Source of the DNA: Flavobacteriia bacterium
Lineage (GTDB): Bacteria > Bacteroidota > Bacteroidia > Flavobacteriales > Flavobacteriaceae
Length of the DNA stretch: 39,819 bases
Direction of reading: 5' to 3'
NCBI GenBank assembly: GCA_018500075.1
Contig: JAHBAN010000121.1
Span: 1-39,819, forward strand
Shown in pieces: positions 31,120 through 38,789 of the stretch (position 1 is its first letter; each line of letters starts with the position of its first letter). The notes beneath the pieces are model-generated. The model made no database searches and was not told the origin of the DNA. It worked only from the letters and a program-made list of their open reading frames with translations. The position numbers and the translations under genes were made by a program.

Positions 31120-32160
31120 TTAGTTCAGTGGCGCCATAGGAACGCGGTTTGCCACCATGTCCTGTGTTTTTGCAAGCTCGGGGTCCGAGACAAGACCATA
31201 GGCCGCAAGCGGGCCATCCGGGCCGGCGATTTCGTCAGAGACGAAAAACTCGATATAGGCCTGCATCCCCGGGATCACGTCGAGATGGGCGTTCTTGACG
31301 TAGAAATAGAGCGGCCGCGAGACGGGGTATTCGCCTGTCGAGATTGAGTCGACCGAAGGCACAACGCCGCCCATGGTTGCGACTTGCAGCTTGTCGGTGT
31401 TGTTTTGGTAAAACGACAGACCAAAGACGCCGATGCCGTTTTTGTTGGCGTCCACGCGGGCGAGTGTTTCGGTGTAGTCGCCGTCAATGTCGATCGACTT
31501 GCCATCGGTGCGAAGCTGCATACAGGCTTTTTCCGCGGCTTTCTTATCGCCGCCGTTTGCCGCCATATGGGCGTCAAAGGTGCCGTTTTCTTCACAGCCA
31601 GCCACGATCACCTTGTCGTCAAAGACTTCGCGCGTGCCGTGCTTTGTTCCGGGCACAAAGGCCAGAATATCTTCGGCGGGCAGCGCGCCGTTCACCTCGG
31701 CCCATGTGGTGTTTGTATTGGCGCTCAACACGCCGTCTTTGGCGACTTCGGCGGCCAGCGCGCTGTGCCAGTCGGCGGGTGTAAAGGCATAGGCCGGACC
31801 GGAAATATCGGAGGCAAAGACGATCCCGTCATAGCCGATGCGCACTTCCATGATTTCTGTCACGCCATTTGAGGCGCAGAGATCAATGTCGGATTGCTTG
31901 ATTTTTGAGGATGAGTTGGCGATGTCGATTGTGTTTTCACCAACGCCTTCGCACAGCTTCTTACGGCCCGCGCCCGAGCCGCCGGATTCGACAACAGGTG
32001 TCGGGAAGTCGAAGTTCTCACCGAAGGCCTCGGCAACGATGGCCGCATAGGGCAGAACAGTGGAAGAACCGGCGATCTGCACGTTGTCGCGGGCGGCGGC
32101 CGATGTTGTGGCGGCTGCAAAGAGGGCAACGGCGGAAACGGCTGTTTTTGCGTATGACAT
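31120..32160 (-). CDS. pstS: Phosphate-binding protein PstS
   Basis: PstS is the periplasmic phosphate receptor of the Pst importer (346 residues). A signal peptide is clear, with cleavage likely after residue 23 (TSAAA-RDNV). GSSTVLPYA at 31-39 and VESGGSGAGRKKLCEG (about 57-72) supply phosphate ligands, as does GTKHGTRE further on. CTAGGAG lies eight bases before the ATG at 32160. It is the first gene after the PHO box and probably the most strongly expressed of the operon. Confidence 0.96.
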   Translation of the reverse strand: MSYAKTAVSAVALFAAATTSAAARDNVQIAGSSTVLPYAAIVAEAFGENFDFPTPVVESGGSGAGRKKLCEGVGENTIDIANSSSKIKQSDIDLCASNGVTEIMEVRIGYDGIVFASDISGPAYAFTPADWHSALAAEVAKDGVLSANTNTTWAEVNGALPAEDILAFVPGTKHGTREVFDDKVIVAGCEENGTFDAHMAANGGDKKAAEKACMQLRTDGKSIDIDGDYTETLARVDANKNGIGVFGLSFYQNNTDKLQVATMGGVVPSVDSISTGEYPVSRPLYFYVKNAHLDVIPGMQAYIEFFVSDEIAGPDGPLAAYGLVSDPELAKTQDMVANRVPMAPLN

Positions 32161-32240
32161 TTGTCACTCCTAGGTCAGGTTTCTGGCCCCTGCGATCAGG
32201 CGCCTTGCCCCGCTTGTTAGGGGCGCGACACAATGCTTTT

Positions 32241-32269
32241 GTGACAGCTATGTAACAGTTTGATGACAC
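32241..32269 (-). promoter_or_regulatory. PHO box with three 7-bp direct repeats upstream of pstS
   Basis: On the minus strand, GTGTCAT, CTGTTAC and CTGTCAC occur at exact 11-base steps (32263-32269, 32252-32258, 32241-32247), separated by CAAA and ATAG. This matches the known PhoB site, CTGTCAT-type repeats with 4-base A/T-rich spacers. It lies between phoR and pstS, about 80 bases before the pstS ATG. Three repeats, rather than two, could bind more than one PhoB dimer. Confidence 0.88.
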
Positions 32270-32294
32270 AGGCCTAGAGGGCTGTAATAAAACG

Positions 32295-33356
32295 CTAAAT
32301 CTCGACGCCCAAGGGGAGCAACACGCTAAATTCGGTGCCTTTGCCCGGCTCTGATTCGATTCTGAGGCGGCCACGGTGGCGCTGGACGATGTGTTTGACG
32401 ATGGCCAGGCCCAGACCGGTTCCGCCGACTTCGCGCGAGCGGTGCGAATCAACCCGGTAAAAGCGCTCCGTCAGGCGCGGAATATGGAGCGGGTCGATCC
32501 CTACGCCAAAATCGGTGACGCTGACGAGCACGCCGGGCTGGCCGCGCAGGGCGGGCTGGCCATCGGTGCGGCGCAGTTTGAGCACGACTTTGCCGCCGGA
32601 GCCGCCATATTTGATCGCGTTTTCCACCAGATTGGTGAACACCTGCAAGAGCTGGTCGGCATGGGCCAAGAGCGTGATCGGCTCGGCGGGCAGCTCGGCA
32701 ACAAGCTCCACACCCGCCTCCTCTGCGCGGGGGGCAAATGTGGTGCGCACCGAGGCCAGCAATGGCCCAAGCTCGACCCTGTCCCGCAGCGGCAGGCGCT
32801 CTTCGGCCTCCACACGGCTCAGCGAGAGCAGATCGCTCACCAGACGCTCCATGCGGGCGGCTTCTGAGGCCATGATCTCCAGAAATTGCGCGCGCGCGGC
32901 GCTGTCGTCTCGGGCGGGGCCTTGCAGGGTCTCGATGAACCCCATGAGCGCGGTCAGAGGCGTGCGCAGCTCGTGGCTGACATTGGCCACAAAATCGCGG
33001 CGCATCTGGCCGGCGTGTTCCAGATCGGAGATGTCCAGAAAGCTGACCAGCACGCTGCCCTCCGAGCCGCTCGGGGCGGTAAAGGCCTCATAAACGCTTT
33101 CCTTGCCGCCCGATTGCGCCAGATAGCGGGTTTTGCGCGGGCTGCCGTCTTTGAGGGTGGCTTCCAGCGCCTCAACCAGCGCCGGCTGGCGCAGGATGGC
33201 CACATAGGGCTGCCCCTCTGCCACGGGGCTTGCGAGAAGCTCGCGCATATGGGGGTTGGCGCTGAGCACGCGGCCATCGGCTGTGACGAGCAGCGCGGGG
33301 ATCGGAAGCGCCGCAAGCAGCGCGGCGGCGGATTGGCTCGGGAGGGGGTCAGACAT
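32295..33356 (-). CDS. phoR: Phosphate regulon sensor histidine kinase PhoR
   Basis: PhoR is the kinase partner of PhoB (353 residues). A PAS-like domain covers about residues 10-110. The phospho-acceptor His128 is in FVANVSHELRTPL, the typical PhoR H-box. The ATPase domain has NLVENAIKYG (N-box), TDFGVGID (G1), FYRVD (F-box) and GGTGLGLAIVKHI (G2). No convincing transmembrane helix is present; only a short hydrophobic stretch at residues 11-24 is seen, so it appears cytosolic and probably depends on the Pst/PhoU complex for input. It ends 134 bases before pstS with the PHO box between, so pstS has its own regulated promoter. Confidence 0.93.
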   Translation of the reverse strand: MSDPLPSQSAAALLAALPIPALLVTADGRVLSANPHMRELLASPVAEGQPYVAILRQPALVEALEATLKDGSPRKTRYLAQSGGKESVYEAFTAPSGSEGSVLVSFLDISDLEHAGQMRRDFVANVSHELRTPLTALMGFIETLQGPARDDSAARAQFLEIMASEAARMERLVSDLLSLSRVEAEERLPLRDRVELGPLLASVRTTFAPRAEEAGVELVAELPAEPITLLAHADQLLQVFTNLVENAIKYGGSGGKVVLKLRRTDGQPALRGQPGVLVSVTDFGVGIDPLHIPRLTERFYRVDSHRSREVGGTGLGLAIVKHIVQRHRGRLRIESEPGKGTEFSVLLPLGVEI

Positions 33357-33634
33357 TTGGCAGGGTTCCGTCTCGGCTCAGATCCAGTGGTCACCAGTGG
33401 GCACAGGCTGGATCACACACAGGATCACAGCCCCGCGCCCCCTGCGCTCGCGCATCTTATGGGTTTTGGCGGGCTTTGCAATTCCACAAAATAGGGAAGT
33501 TGCACAACCCGCAGCGGCGGGCCATGCTAGGGCTGTGACTGTCGCCAAGGCACCGAACCACCCGGGGGATTTAGGGAGGATGGGCGGGCCGCGCGACATA
33601 TTGAACGGTAATTTTTTATGAGGATCCGGACCAG
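33357..33634. other. Divergent intergenic region phoR / unrecognised protein gene
   Basis: This 278-base stretch separates the phoR start from the plus-strand gene at 33635. It contains GC-rich imperfect repeats and AT-rich patches (around 33481-33497 and 33607-33620) that may hold promoters for both genes. I see no PHO box, tRNA or convincing sRNA terminator in it. Confidence 0.5.
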
Positions 33635-34045
33635 ATGAGCTTTATTTCGCTGCCAGTGAAGCCCAAAATCGTGATTATAACCTCCAGTGGCGACACCGCC
33701 CCTGCCCTCGCGCCCGAGTGGGTTGAGGCCCGCGTGCCTTTGGCGCATCTGACGCTTTTTGCACAGCGGGTTGCGCCCCCTGCGGCCTATATGGGCTGGG
33801 TGATGGGGCGGGACTATGACGCCTTTGACTGCGCCCAAGCGCTTGTGAAGGGCGGCTTTGCCGGGCGCTGCCTTCTGGTCAGCCAGACGTCCCTGCCGCG
33901 GCCCGAGATGGTCTTGGGCGAGCTGGCGGGCGCGTTTCCCGAGCTGTCCTTCTCGCTCTGGAGCGCTGCCAAAGCCGCCGCGCTGGCCCAGACCTATTGT
34001 GAAGCGCTCAGCTTTGCCCGCCCTGTCACGCCGCTGCCAGCCTAA
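33635..34045 (+). CDS. Unrecognised 136-residue protein
   Basis: I do not recognise this family. The product is soluble, with alternating hydrophobic strands and helices: KIVIITSSG (about residues 10-18) and RCLLVSQTSLPRP (about 78-90) look like beta-strand-loop elements of a small alpha/beta fold, possibly receiver- or Rossmann-like. There is no signal peptide or membrane helix. Codon use matches the neighbours, which supports a real gene. GAGGA lies about ten bases before the ATG at 33635. It ends convergently with the gamma carbonic anhydrase gene, stops overlapping at 34042-34045. An alternative is a divergent response-regulator-like protein, but the acidic pocket is not evident. Confidence 0.6.
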   Translation: MSFISLPVKPKIVIITSSGDTAPALAPEWVEARVPLAHLTLFAQRVAPPAAYMGWVMGRDYDAFDCAQALVKGGFAGRCLLVSQTSLPRPEMVLGELAGAFPELSFSLWSAAKAAALAQTYCEALSFARPVTPLPA

Positions 34046-34563
34046 AGCGCCACGAGTGCGGCGCGAAAGCGGCGCATATTGTCTTGGTAATGGCGCGCCG
34101 AGGCGCGCAGCCCCGCGATTGTGGCCTCATCCAGCGCGCGGACCACTTTGCCCGGGCTGCCCATCACAAGGCTGCCATCCGGAATCACCTTGCCTTCGGT
34201 GATCAAGGCCCCTGCCCCGATCAGGCAGTTGTTGCCGATCTTGGCACCGTTGAGCACGATGGCCCCCATGCCGATCAGGGTGTTGTCGCCAAGGGTGCAG
34301 CCATGCAGCATCACTTTATGCCCGATGGTGCAGCCGGCCCCGATCTGAAGCGGATAGCCCATATCGCTGTGCATCACCGTGTTTTCCTGCACATTGGTGC
34401 CACGGCCAATGGTGATGCGCTCGTTGTCGCCCCGCAGCGTCGCGCCAAACCAGACCGAGGCCCCCGCCTCAAGCACCACATCTCCGATCACATTGGCATC
34501 GGGCGCCACCCATGTATCAGGGTCGATTTGGGGCTTGGTCTCGCCCAAAGCATAGAGTGTCAT
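34042..34563 (-). CDS. Gamma carbonic anhydrase family protein
   Basis: This is a left-handed beta-helix trimer of the gamma-carbonic-anhydrase/YrdA/PaaY-like group (173 residues). Hexapeptide repeats run through about residues 20-135. Metal ligands typical of the family are at His65 (NTVMHSDMG), His82 and His87 (IGHKVMLHGC). The extra acidic catalytic loop of the archaeal Cam enzyme is absent, as in most bacterial members, so true carbonic anhydrase activity is uncertain. Its start overlaps the gmk stop by four bases (ATGA), placing it last in the yicC-gmk run. Confidence 0.92.
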   Translation of the reverse strand: MTLYALGETKPQIDPDTWVAPDANVIGDVVLEAGASVWFGATLRGDNERITIGRGTNVQENTVMHSDMGYPLQIGAGCTIGHKVMLHGCTLGDNTLIGMGAIVLNGAKIGNNCLIGAGALITEGKVIPDGSLVMGSPGKVVRALDEATIAGLRASARHYQDNMRRFRAALVAL

Positions 34564-35201
34564 GACATATCCTCAAATTCGCTCTGAAGCTTGCGCACGT
34601 GTTCGACAAGCTGGGGCTGCTGGATGCGGCGGTGGCGGCGCGAGGTGATGATGGTTTTGAGCCGCGCCTCGGTGGCGTCCAGATCGTCGTTGATCAGGAC
34701 ATAATCATAGGCGTCCCAACGGCTGATCTCGTCCCAGCTTTTGCGCATCCGCTTCTCGATCACCTCGGCTGTGTCCTGCCCACGGCTCACAAGCCGGCGG
34801 TGCAGCTCCTTGATCGAGGGCGGCAGGATAAAGATACTCAAGGTATGGGCGCCAAGTGCGGAGTTGCGGATCTGCTGGGCGCCTTGCCAGTCGATGTCAA
34901 AAAGCACATCTTTTCCCGCGCCGATCGCCGCCTCGACGGGGGCACGCGGGGAGCCGTAAAAATTGCCAAACACATGGGCGTGTTCCAGCATCCCATCCTG
35001 CGCGACGGTCTTTTTGAAGGCCTCCTCACTCAGAAAATGGTAGTCTGCCCCGTCTGTTTCGCCCGCGCGCGGGGCGCGGGTTGTGGCGGAGACGGAAAAG
35101 GAGATGCTCGGGTCCCATGCGATCAGCCGCTTTGACAGCGTTGATTTGCCTGCGCCCGAGGGCGAGGACAGGATGATCAGAAGGCCGCGACGCTCGCTCA
35201 T
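34560..35201 (-). CDS. gmk: Guanylate kinase
   Basis: This essential cytosolic enzyme phosphorylates GMP to GDP with ATP (213 residues). The P-loop SSPSGAGKST is at 12-21. The GMP-binding block has SVSATTRAPRAGETDGADYHF, with ATTRAPR and DYHFLS conserved. DIDWQGAQQIR and FILPPSIKELHRRL are typical guanylate kinase motifs. It starts three bases after the yicC stop and overlaps the gamma carbonic anhydrase start, so all three are probably co-transcribed. yicC-gmk adjacency is common in proteobacteria. Confidence 0.97.
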   Translation of the reverse strand: MSERRGLLIILSSPSGAGKSTLSKRLIAWDPSISFSVSATTRAPRAGETDGADYHFLSEEAFKKTVAQDGMLEHAHVFGNFYGSPRAPVEAAIGAGKDVLFDIDWQGAQQIRNSALGAHTLSIFILPPSIKELHRRLVSRGQDTAEVIEKRMRKSWDEISRWDAYDYVLINDDLDATEARLKTIITSRRHRRIQQPQLVEHVRKLQSEFEDMS

Positions 35202-35204
35202 GGT

Positions 35205-36092
35205 TTACTCCACATTCTGGATTTGCTCCCGCATTTGGTCGATCACGGCTTTGAGATCAAGCCCTATGCGGGTCAGCGCGCTCATTTGCGCCTTGGAACA
35301 GAGCGTGTTGGCCTCGCGGTTGAACTCCTGCGCCAGAAAATCGAGCTTGCGCCCGACGGGGCCGCCTGTGTCCAGCAGATCGCGCGCCGCGACCACATGA
35401 GCCTGCAACCGGTCCAACTCTTCTGTGATGTCGGCCTTGACGGCGAGCATGGCCAGCTCCTGGGCAATGCGGCCCTCGTCGACATCGACCGCCTCCATGA
35501 CGCGCGACAGGCTTGCGCGAAAGGCGGCGGCGCTCTCGGCGCGGCGCGCCTCGGCGGCCAGCGCGGCCGCCCCTGTGAGCCGTTCGATCTCGTCAATCTG
35601 GGCACGGATCAGCGCGTCAAGCTGGGCGCCTTCGGCGGCGCGCATCGCCATAAAGCTCTGCAAGAGCGGCTCAAAATCGGCCTTGAGGGCGGCCAGCAGC
35701 GGCGCCGGGTCGTCTTCTGTCGGGCTTTGCTCCAGAAGGCCGCGCAGGGCGAGAATCTGGCTTGAGGTGCTCGGCGCAAGCGACAGCCCCAGATCCATCG
35801 CCTGTTGCTCGACCTCGGCCATGGCCGCCAGAACAGCGCCGAGCTGTGTCCTGTTCAGGCTGGGTGCGGCGCTTGCCTCTTCGCGGGCAAGCCTGAGGCC
35901 GATGGTGATATTGCCGCGCTCTGTGGCACTTGACACGGCGGCGCGCAAATGGGCCTCAAGCCCGGTGATCCAATCGGGCACGCGGATCCGGATATCCTGC
36001 CCCTTGCCGTTCACGGCGCGCAGCTCCCAGCTCCAGCTGTGCGCACCGATACTGCCTTTGGCTGAGGCAAAGCCTGTCATGGATGAAATCAC
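35205..36092 (-). CDS. YicC family endoribonuclease
   Basis: YicC family proteins are RNA-binding endoribonucleases linked to sRNA decay in E. coli (295 residues here). The N-terminal YicC domain starts SSMTGFASA and contains LRAVNGKGQDIRIRVPD. The C-terminal DUF1732 domain has DITEELDRLQAHV, GRKLDFLAQEFNREANTLCSKAQ and a final coiled region. I chose the GTG at 36092 because AAGGAG lies seven bases upstream and it yields the family start MISSMTGFA. An ATG 12 bases later (36080) has poorer spacing. The frame stays open to 36185 without family similarity. Confidence 0.92.
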   Translation of the reverse strand: MISSMTGFASAKGSIGAHSWSWELRAVNGKGQDIRIRVPDWITGLEAHLRAAVSSATERGNITIGLRLAREEASAAPSLNRTQLGAVLAAMAEVEQQAMDLGLSLAPSTSSQILALRGLLEQSPTEDDPAPLLAALKADFEPLLQSFMAMRAAEGAQLDALIRAQIDEIERLTGAAALAAEARRAESAAAFRASLSRVMEAVDVDEGRIAQELAMLAVKADITEELDRLQAHVVAARDLLDTGGPVGRKLDFLAQEFNREANTLCSKAQMSALTRIGLDLKAVIDQMREQIQNVE

Positions 36093-36416
36093 CGGGGCAC
36101 TCCTTTTTGCGGGTCTGGGGCCTGACTTACGCGCTTCACAGGGCATGACGCAAGCCTTCTGGCCCGCGCCCCTTTTCGCGACCACAGCCCGCCGTTAACC
36201 AATCTTTCCAAATTCAATCAAATTTTCGCCCAATTTAGGCCATATTTGAGAGGCACAGGCCCGACCCGCCCAAACGGCCCTGACATCGGGATCCTCTGTG
36301 GCCAGCTTGCGGCCACTCATAGGATATCCGGTCAGGTCACTCTCAGGGGAAACCCTCGGGGAAAATCTTCGGGTCACTCTTTGTCTGTGCAGACCGTTTA
36401 CAGGGGAAGCACTTCT
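36093..36416. other. Divergent intergenic region yicC / PAS protein
   Basis: This 324-base gap holds the promoters of yicC and the PAS protein. An AT-rich stretch runs at about 36194-36250. The 9-base sequence GGTCACTCT occurs twice (36335-36343 and 36372-36380), flanking GGGGAAA-type repeats, about 40-80 bases before the PAS start codon. These could be regulator sites. I see no RNA gene or ORF that I can support. Confidence 0.5.
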
Positions 36417-37139
36417 ATGTCAGACTTGATACGCAGTGGGATTGTTTTGAGTATGATGGATCGTTTGAACCAAAACCAATATCCAGCCTGTGCGCTTGTT
36501 CAGGCCTACTGGCAAAGCCTCAAGCCCAAAAACGGCTTGCCAAAGCGCTCGGACATAGACCCGCGCGGCATAGAGGACGCGTTGAACTACGCTTTCATTT
36601 TGGAAAGCATCGGCACCGGCATCGCGCGGATCCGCATTGCCGGAATGCATCTCAACGAGCTGTTCGGTATGGAGGTGCGCGGAATGCCGATCAGCAGCCT
36701 GATTGCGCCGCACTCGCGCGATACCTTTTCCAGGGTGCTTGTGTCGCTGCTCAACAGCCCGTCGATCATGACCCTGAGCCTGACCGCCGAGGGCACATTT
36801 ATAGAGGCCGCAGAGTCCCGCGAGCGGATGTTGCTGTTGCCGATGGTGGATGAAAAAGGCCAGACCAGCCGGATCTTGGGCTGTCTGGAAACCAAAGGTG
36901 TCAAAAAAGCCCCGCCGCAACGCTTTGAGATTGTGAATGTGGCCAAACAGGCGATCGAGAGCGCCCGCCCTAAGGCGCAGAGCCGCCCCTATTTGCAGCC
37001 GGTCAAAGGCTTTGCCGAGCCATCGCACAGCTTTGAGCCAGCCCCCGACAGCAGACCCGAAAGCGGGGCTGAAAACGGGGCCGACAGCCATGGCCCGAAA
37101 CGGCCCGATTATCTTCGCATCGTCAAATCAGACGAGTGA
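36417..37139 (+). CDS. PAS domain protein (PAS_5/DUF1457-type)
   Basis: This 240-residue protein matches the alphaproteobacterial PAS_5 family as I recall it. The PAS-like region (about residues 20-160) has YWQSLKPKNGLPKRSDIDPRG-type helices, then AFILESIGTGIARIRIAGMHLNELFGMEVRGMP. The C-terminal 70 residues are Pro/Ser-rich and probably disordered. There is no kinase, cyclase or DNA-binding output domain, so the signal must pass through a partner. CAGGGGA about nine bases upstream supports the ATG at 36417; the open frame continues upstream without family similarity. It is convergent with the DAHP synthase gene, 48 bases apart. Confidence 0.8.
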   Translation: MSDLIRSGIVLSMMDRLNQNQYPACALVQAYWQSLKPKNGLPKRSDIDPRGIEDALNYAFILESIGTGIARIRIAGMHLNELFGMEVRGMPISSLIAPHSRDTFSRVLVSLLNSPSIMTLSLTAEGTFIEAAESRERMLLLPMVDEKGQTSRILGCLETKGVKKAPPQRFEIVNVAKQAIESARPKAQSRPYLQPVKGFAEPSHSFEPAPDSRPESGAENGADSHGPKRPDYLRIVKSDE

Positions 37140-37187
37140 GCGGGCCAAGGCACATTGCCCGACCCGCCCAGATGCTCTGAGGCGCGC

Positions 37188-38558
37188 CTAGCCTGCGGCT
37201 TTTGCGAGATTTTCCTTGCGCAGGCTGGTCAGCTCCTCGGCCACAAGGAAGGCCAGCTCAAGCGATTGCGAGGCGTTCAGACGCGGATCGCAGGCGGTGT
37301 GATAGCGGTCTGACAGGTCCTCGTCTGTCACATCGCGCACCCCGCCTGTGCATTCGGTGACGTCTTGGCCCGTCATCTCGAAATGCACGCCCCCCGGCTG
37401 GGTGCCCTCGGCTTTGTGAACAGCAAAAAACTCGCGCACTTCCCCCAGCACCTGCCCGAAGGGGCGGGTTTTATAGCCTGTCGAGGATTTGATCGTATTG
37501 CCATGCATCGGATCACAGACCCAGACCACATTGGCGCCCTCTTCCTCCACAGCGCGGATCAGACGGGGCAGATGCTCGCCAACCTTGCCCTGACCAAAGC
37601 GCGCGATCAGGGTGAGACGGCCCTCTTCGTTGTGCGGGTTGAGCGTTGCCATCAGCTTTTTGAGATCATCGGCCTCCATCGAGGGGCCACATTTCAGACC
37701 GATCGGATTGAGCACCCCACGGGCAAACTCGACGTGCGCGCCCTCGGGCTGGCGCGTGCGATCGCCGATCCAGATCATATGTCCCGAGCCGGCCAGCCAT
37801 TTGCCCGATGTGCTGTCCAGTCGCGTCAGCGCCTCTTCATATTCCAGCAAGAGAGACTCGTGGCTGGTGTAGAAATCAACCGTCGAAAACTCATGGGTGG
37901 TTTTGCCCGTGATGCCGGCCGCCGCCATGAAATCGATGCTGTCCTGAATGCGGGCCGAAATATCGCCATAACGCGATGCGCCGTCGCCCTCGGCAAAGCC
38001 GAGCGTCCAGGAGTGCACGCGGTGCATATCCGCAAAGCCACCCGTCGAAAAGGCACGCAACAGATTGAGCGTCGCCGCCGATTGCATATAGGCTTGCAGC
38101 ATCTTTTCAGGGTTGGGAATGCGCGCCGCCGAGGTGAAATCAAGGTCGTTGATGATATCGCCGCGATAGCTTGGCAGCTCCTGACCGTCCACAACCTCGG
38201 TGGGTGCCGAGCGCGGCTTGGCAAACTGCCCCGCCATGCGGCCGACTTTGATCACCGGCACTTTCGCGCCATAGGTCAGCACCATCGCCATCTGCAACAT
38301 GACTTTAAAGGTGTCCCGGATGCCATCGGCGCTGAACTGGTCAAAGCTCTCGGCACAATCGCCGCCCTGCAACAAAAACGCCTCGCCACGCCCTGCGGCG
38401 GCGAGCTGGGCCTTGAGCTTGCGCGCCTCTCCGGCAAAGACAAGCGGCGGATATTTGGACAGCTGGCCTTCCACCGTGGCAAGCTGGGCCCGGTCGGTAT
38501 AGTCAGGCATCTGGATCCTCGGCTTTGCGCGCCAGCCCGCTTTTGTCCACTCCGTCAT
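37188..38558 (-). CDS. Class II 3-deoxy-7-phosphoheptulonate synthase
   Basis: This enzyme condenses phosphoenolpyruvate and erythrose 4-phosphate to DAHP, the first step of the shikimate pathway. At 456 residues it is the plant-like class II form, not the 350-residue AroFGH type. The metal/substrate motifs are visible: LQGGDCAESFDQF near residue 64 (metal Cys), PVIKVGRMAGQFAKPRS, GLKCGPSM, and CDPMHGN with the metal His. GGVHFEMTGQDVTECTGG and YHTACDPRLNASQSLELAF complete the C-terminal core. GGAG upstream of the ATG at 38558 supports the start. It is divergent from the GlxA-type regulator. Confidence 0.96.
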   Translation of the reverse strand: MTEWTKAGWRAKPRIQMPDYTDRAQLATVEGQLSKYPPLVFAGEARKLKAQLAAAGRGEAFLLQGGDCAESFDQFSADGIRDTFKVMLQMAMVLTYGAKVPVIKVGRMAGQFAKPRSAPTEVVDGQELPSYRGDIINDLDFTSAARIPNPEKMLQAYMQSAATLNLLRAFSTGGFADMHRVHSWTLGFAEGDGASRYGDISARIQDSIDFMAAAGITGKTTHEFSTVDFYTSHESLLLEYEEALTRLDSTSGKWLAGSGHMIWIGDRTRQPEGAHVEFARGVLNPIGLKCGPSMEADDLKKLMATLNPHNEEGRLTLIARFGQGKVGEHLPRLIRAVEEEGANVVWVCDPMHGNTIKSSTGYKTRPFGQVLGEVREFFAVHKAEGTQPGGVHFEMTGQDVTECTGGVRDVTDEDLSDRYHTACDPRLNASQSLELAFLVAEELTSLRKENLAKAAG

Positions 38559-38671
38559 CGTCTTGTCTCCAGTATTTGGTCTTGCGAGGCCGCCTTATAG
38601 CCCCGCTTTAGCCTGAAAACCATATCAGAAATGAAATGGGCTTGCATGAGGCCGCCAAATCGCGGAAGAGG

Positions 38672-38711
38672 CATCTCGTTGCGAGTGATCCAAGTTTTGT
38701 GACACGAGATG
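38672..38711. promoter_or_regulatory. Inverted repeat upstream of GlxA-type regulator
   Basis: CATCTCGT (38672-38679) and ACGAGATG (38704-38711) are exact inverse complements 24 bases apart. They lie in the 231-base gap between the DAHP synthase and regulator start codons, about 80-120 bases before the latter. Autoregulation is a guess. Confidence 0.35.
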
Positions 38712-38789
38712 TCTTGACCTGTGGGCCAAGCTCTGACCAAGTGACAAAAAGCGACAAATACTGGCGCTTACGACAGACGAAAGCCCATC

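Noticed and set aside
36194..36210. TTAACC motif resembling a CtrA half-site.
   Set aside because: Only one half-site is present; the TTAA-N7-TTAA pattern is not completed.
37365..38600. A 411-codon open frame opposite the class II DAHP synthase.
   Set aside because: Same reason: the minus-strand gene is highly conserved, and the antisense product has the Arg/Gly/His-rich composition of shadow frames.
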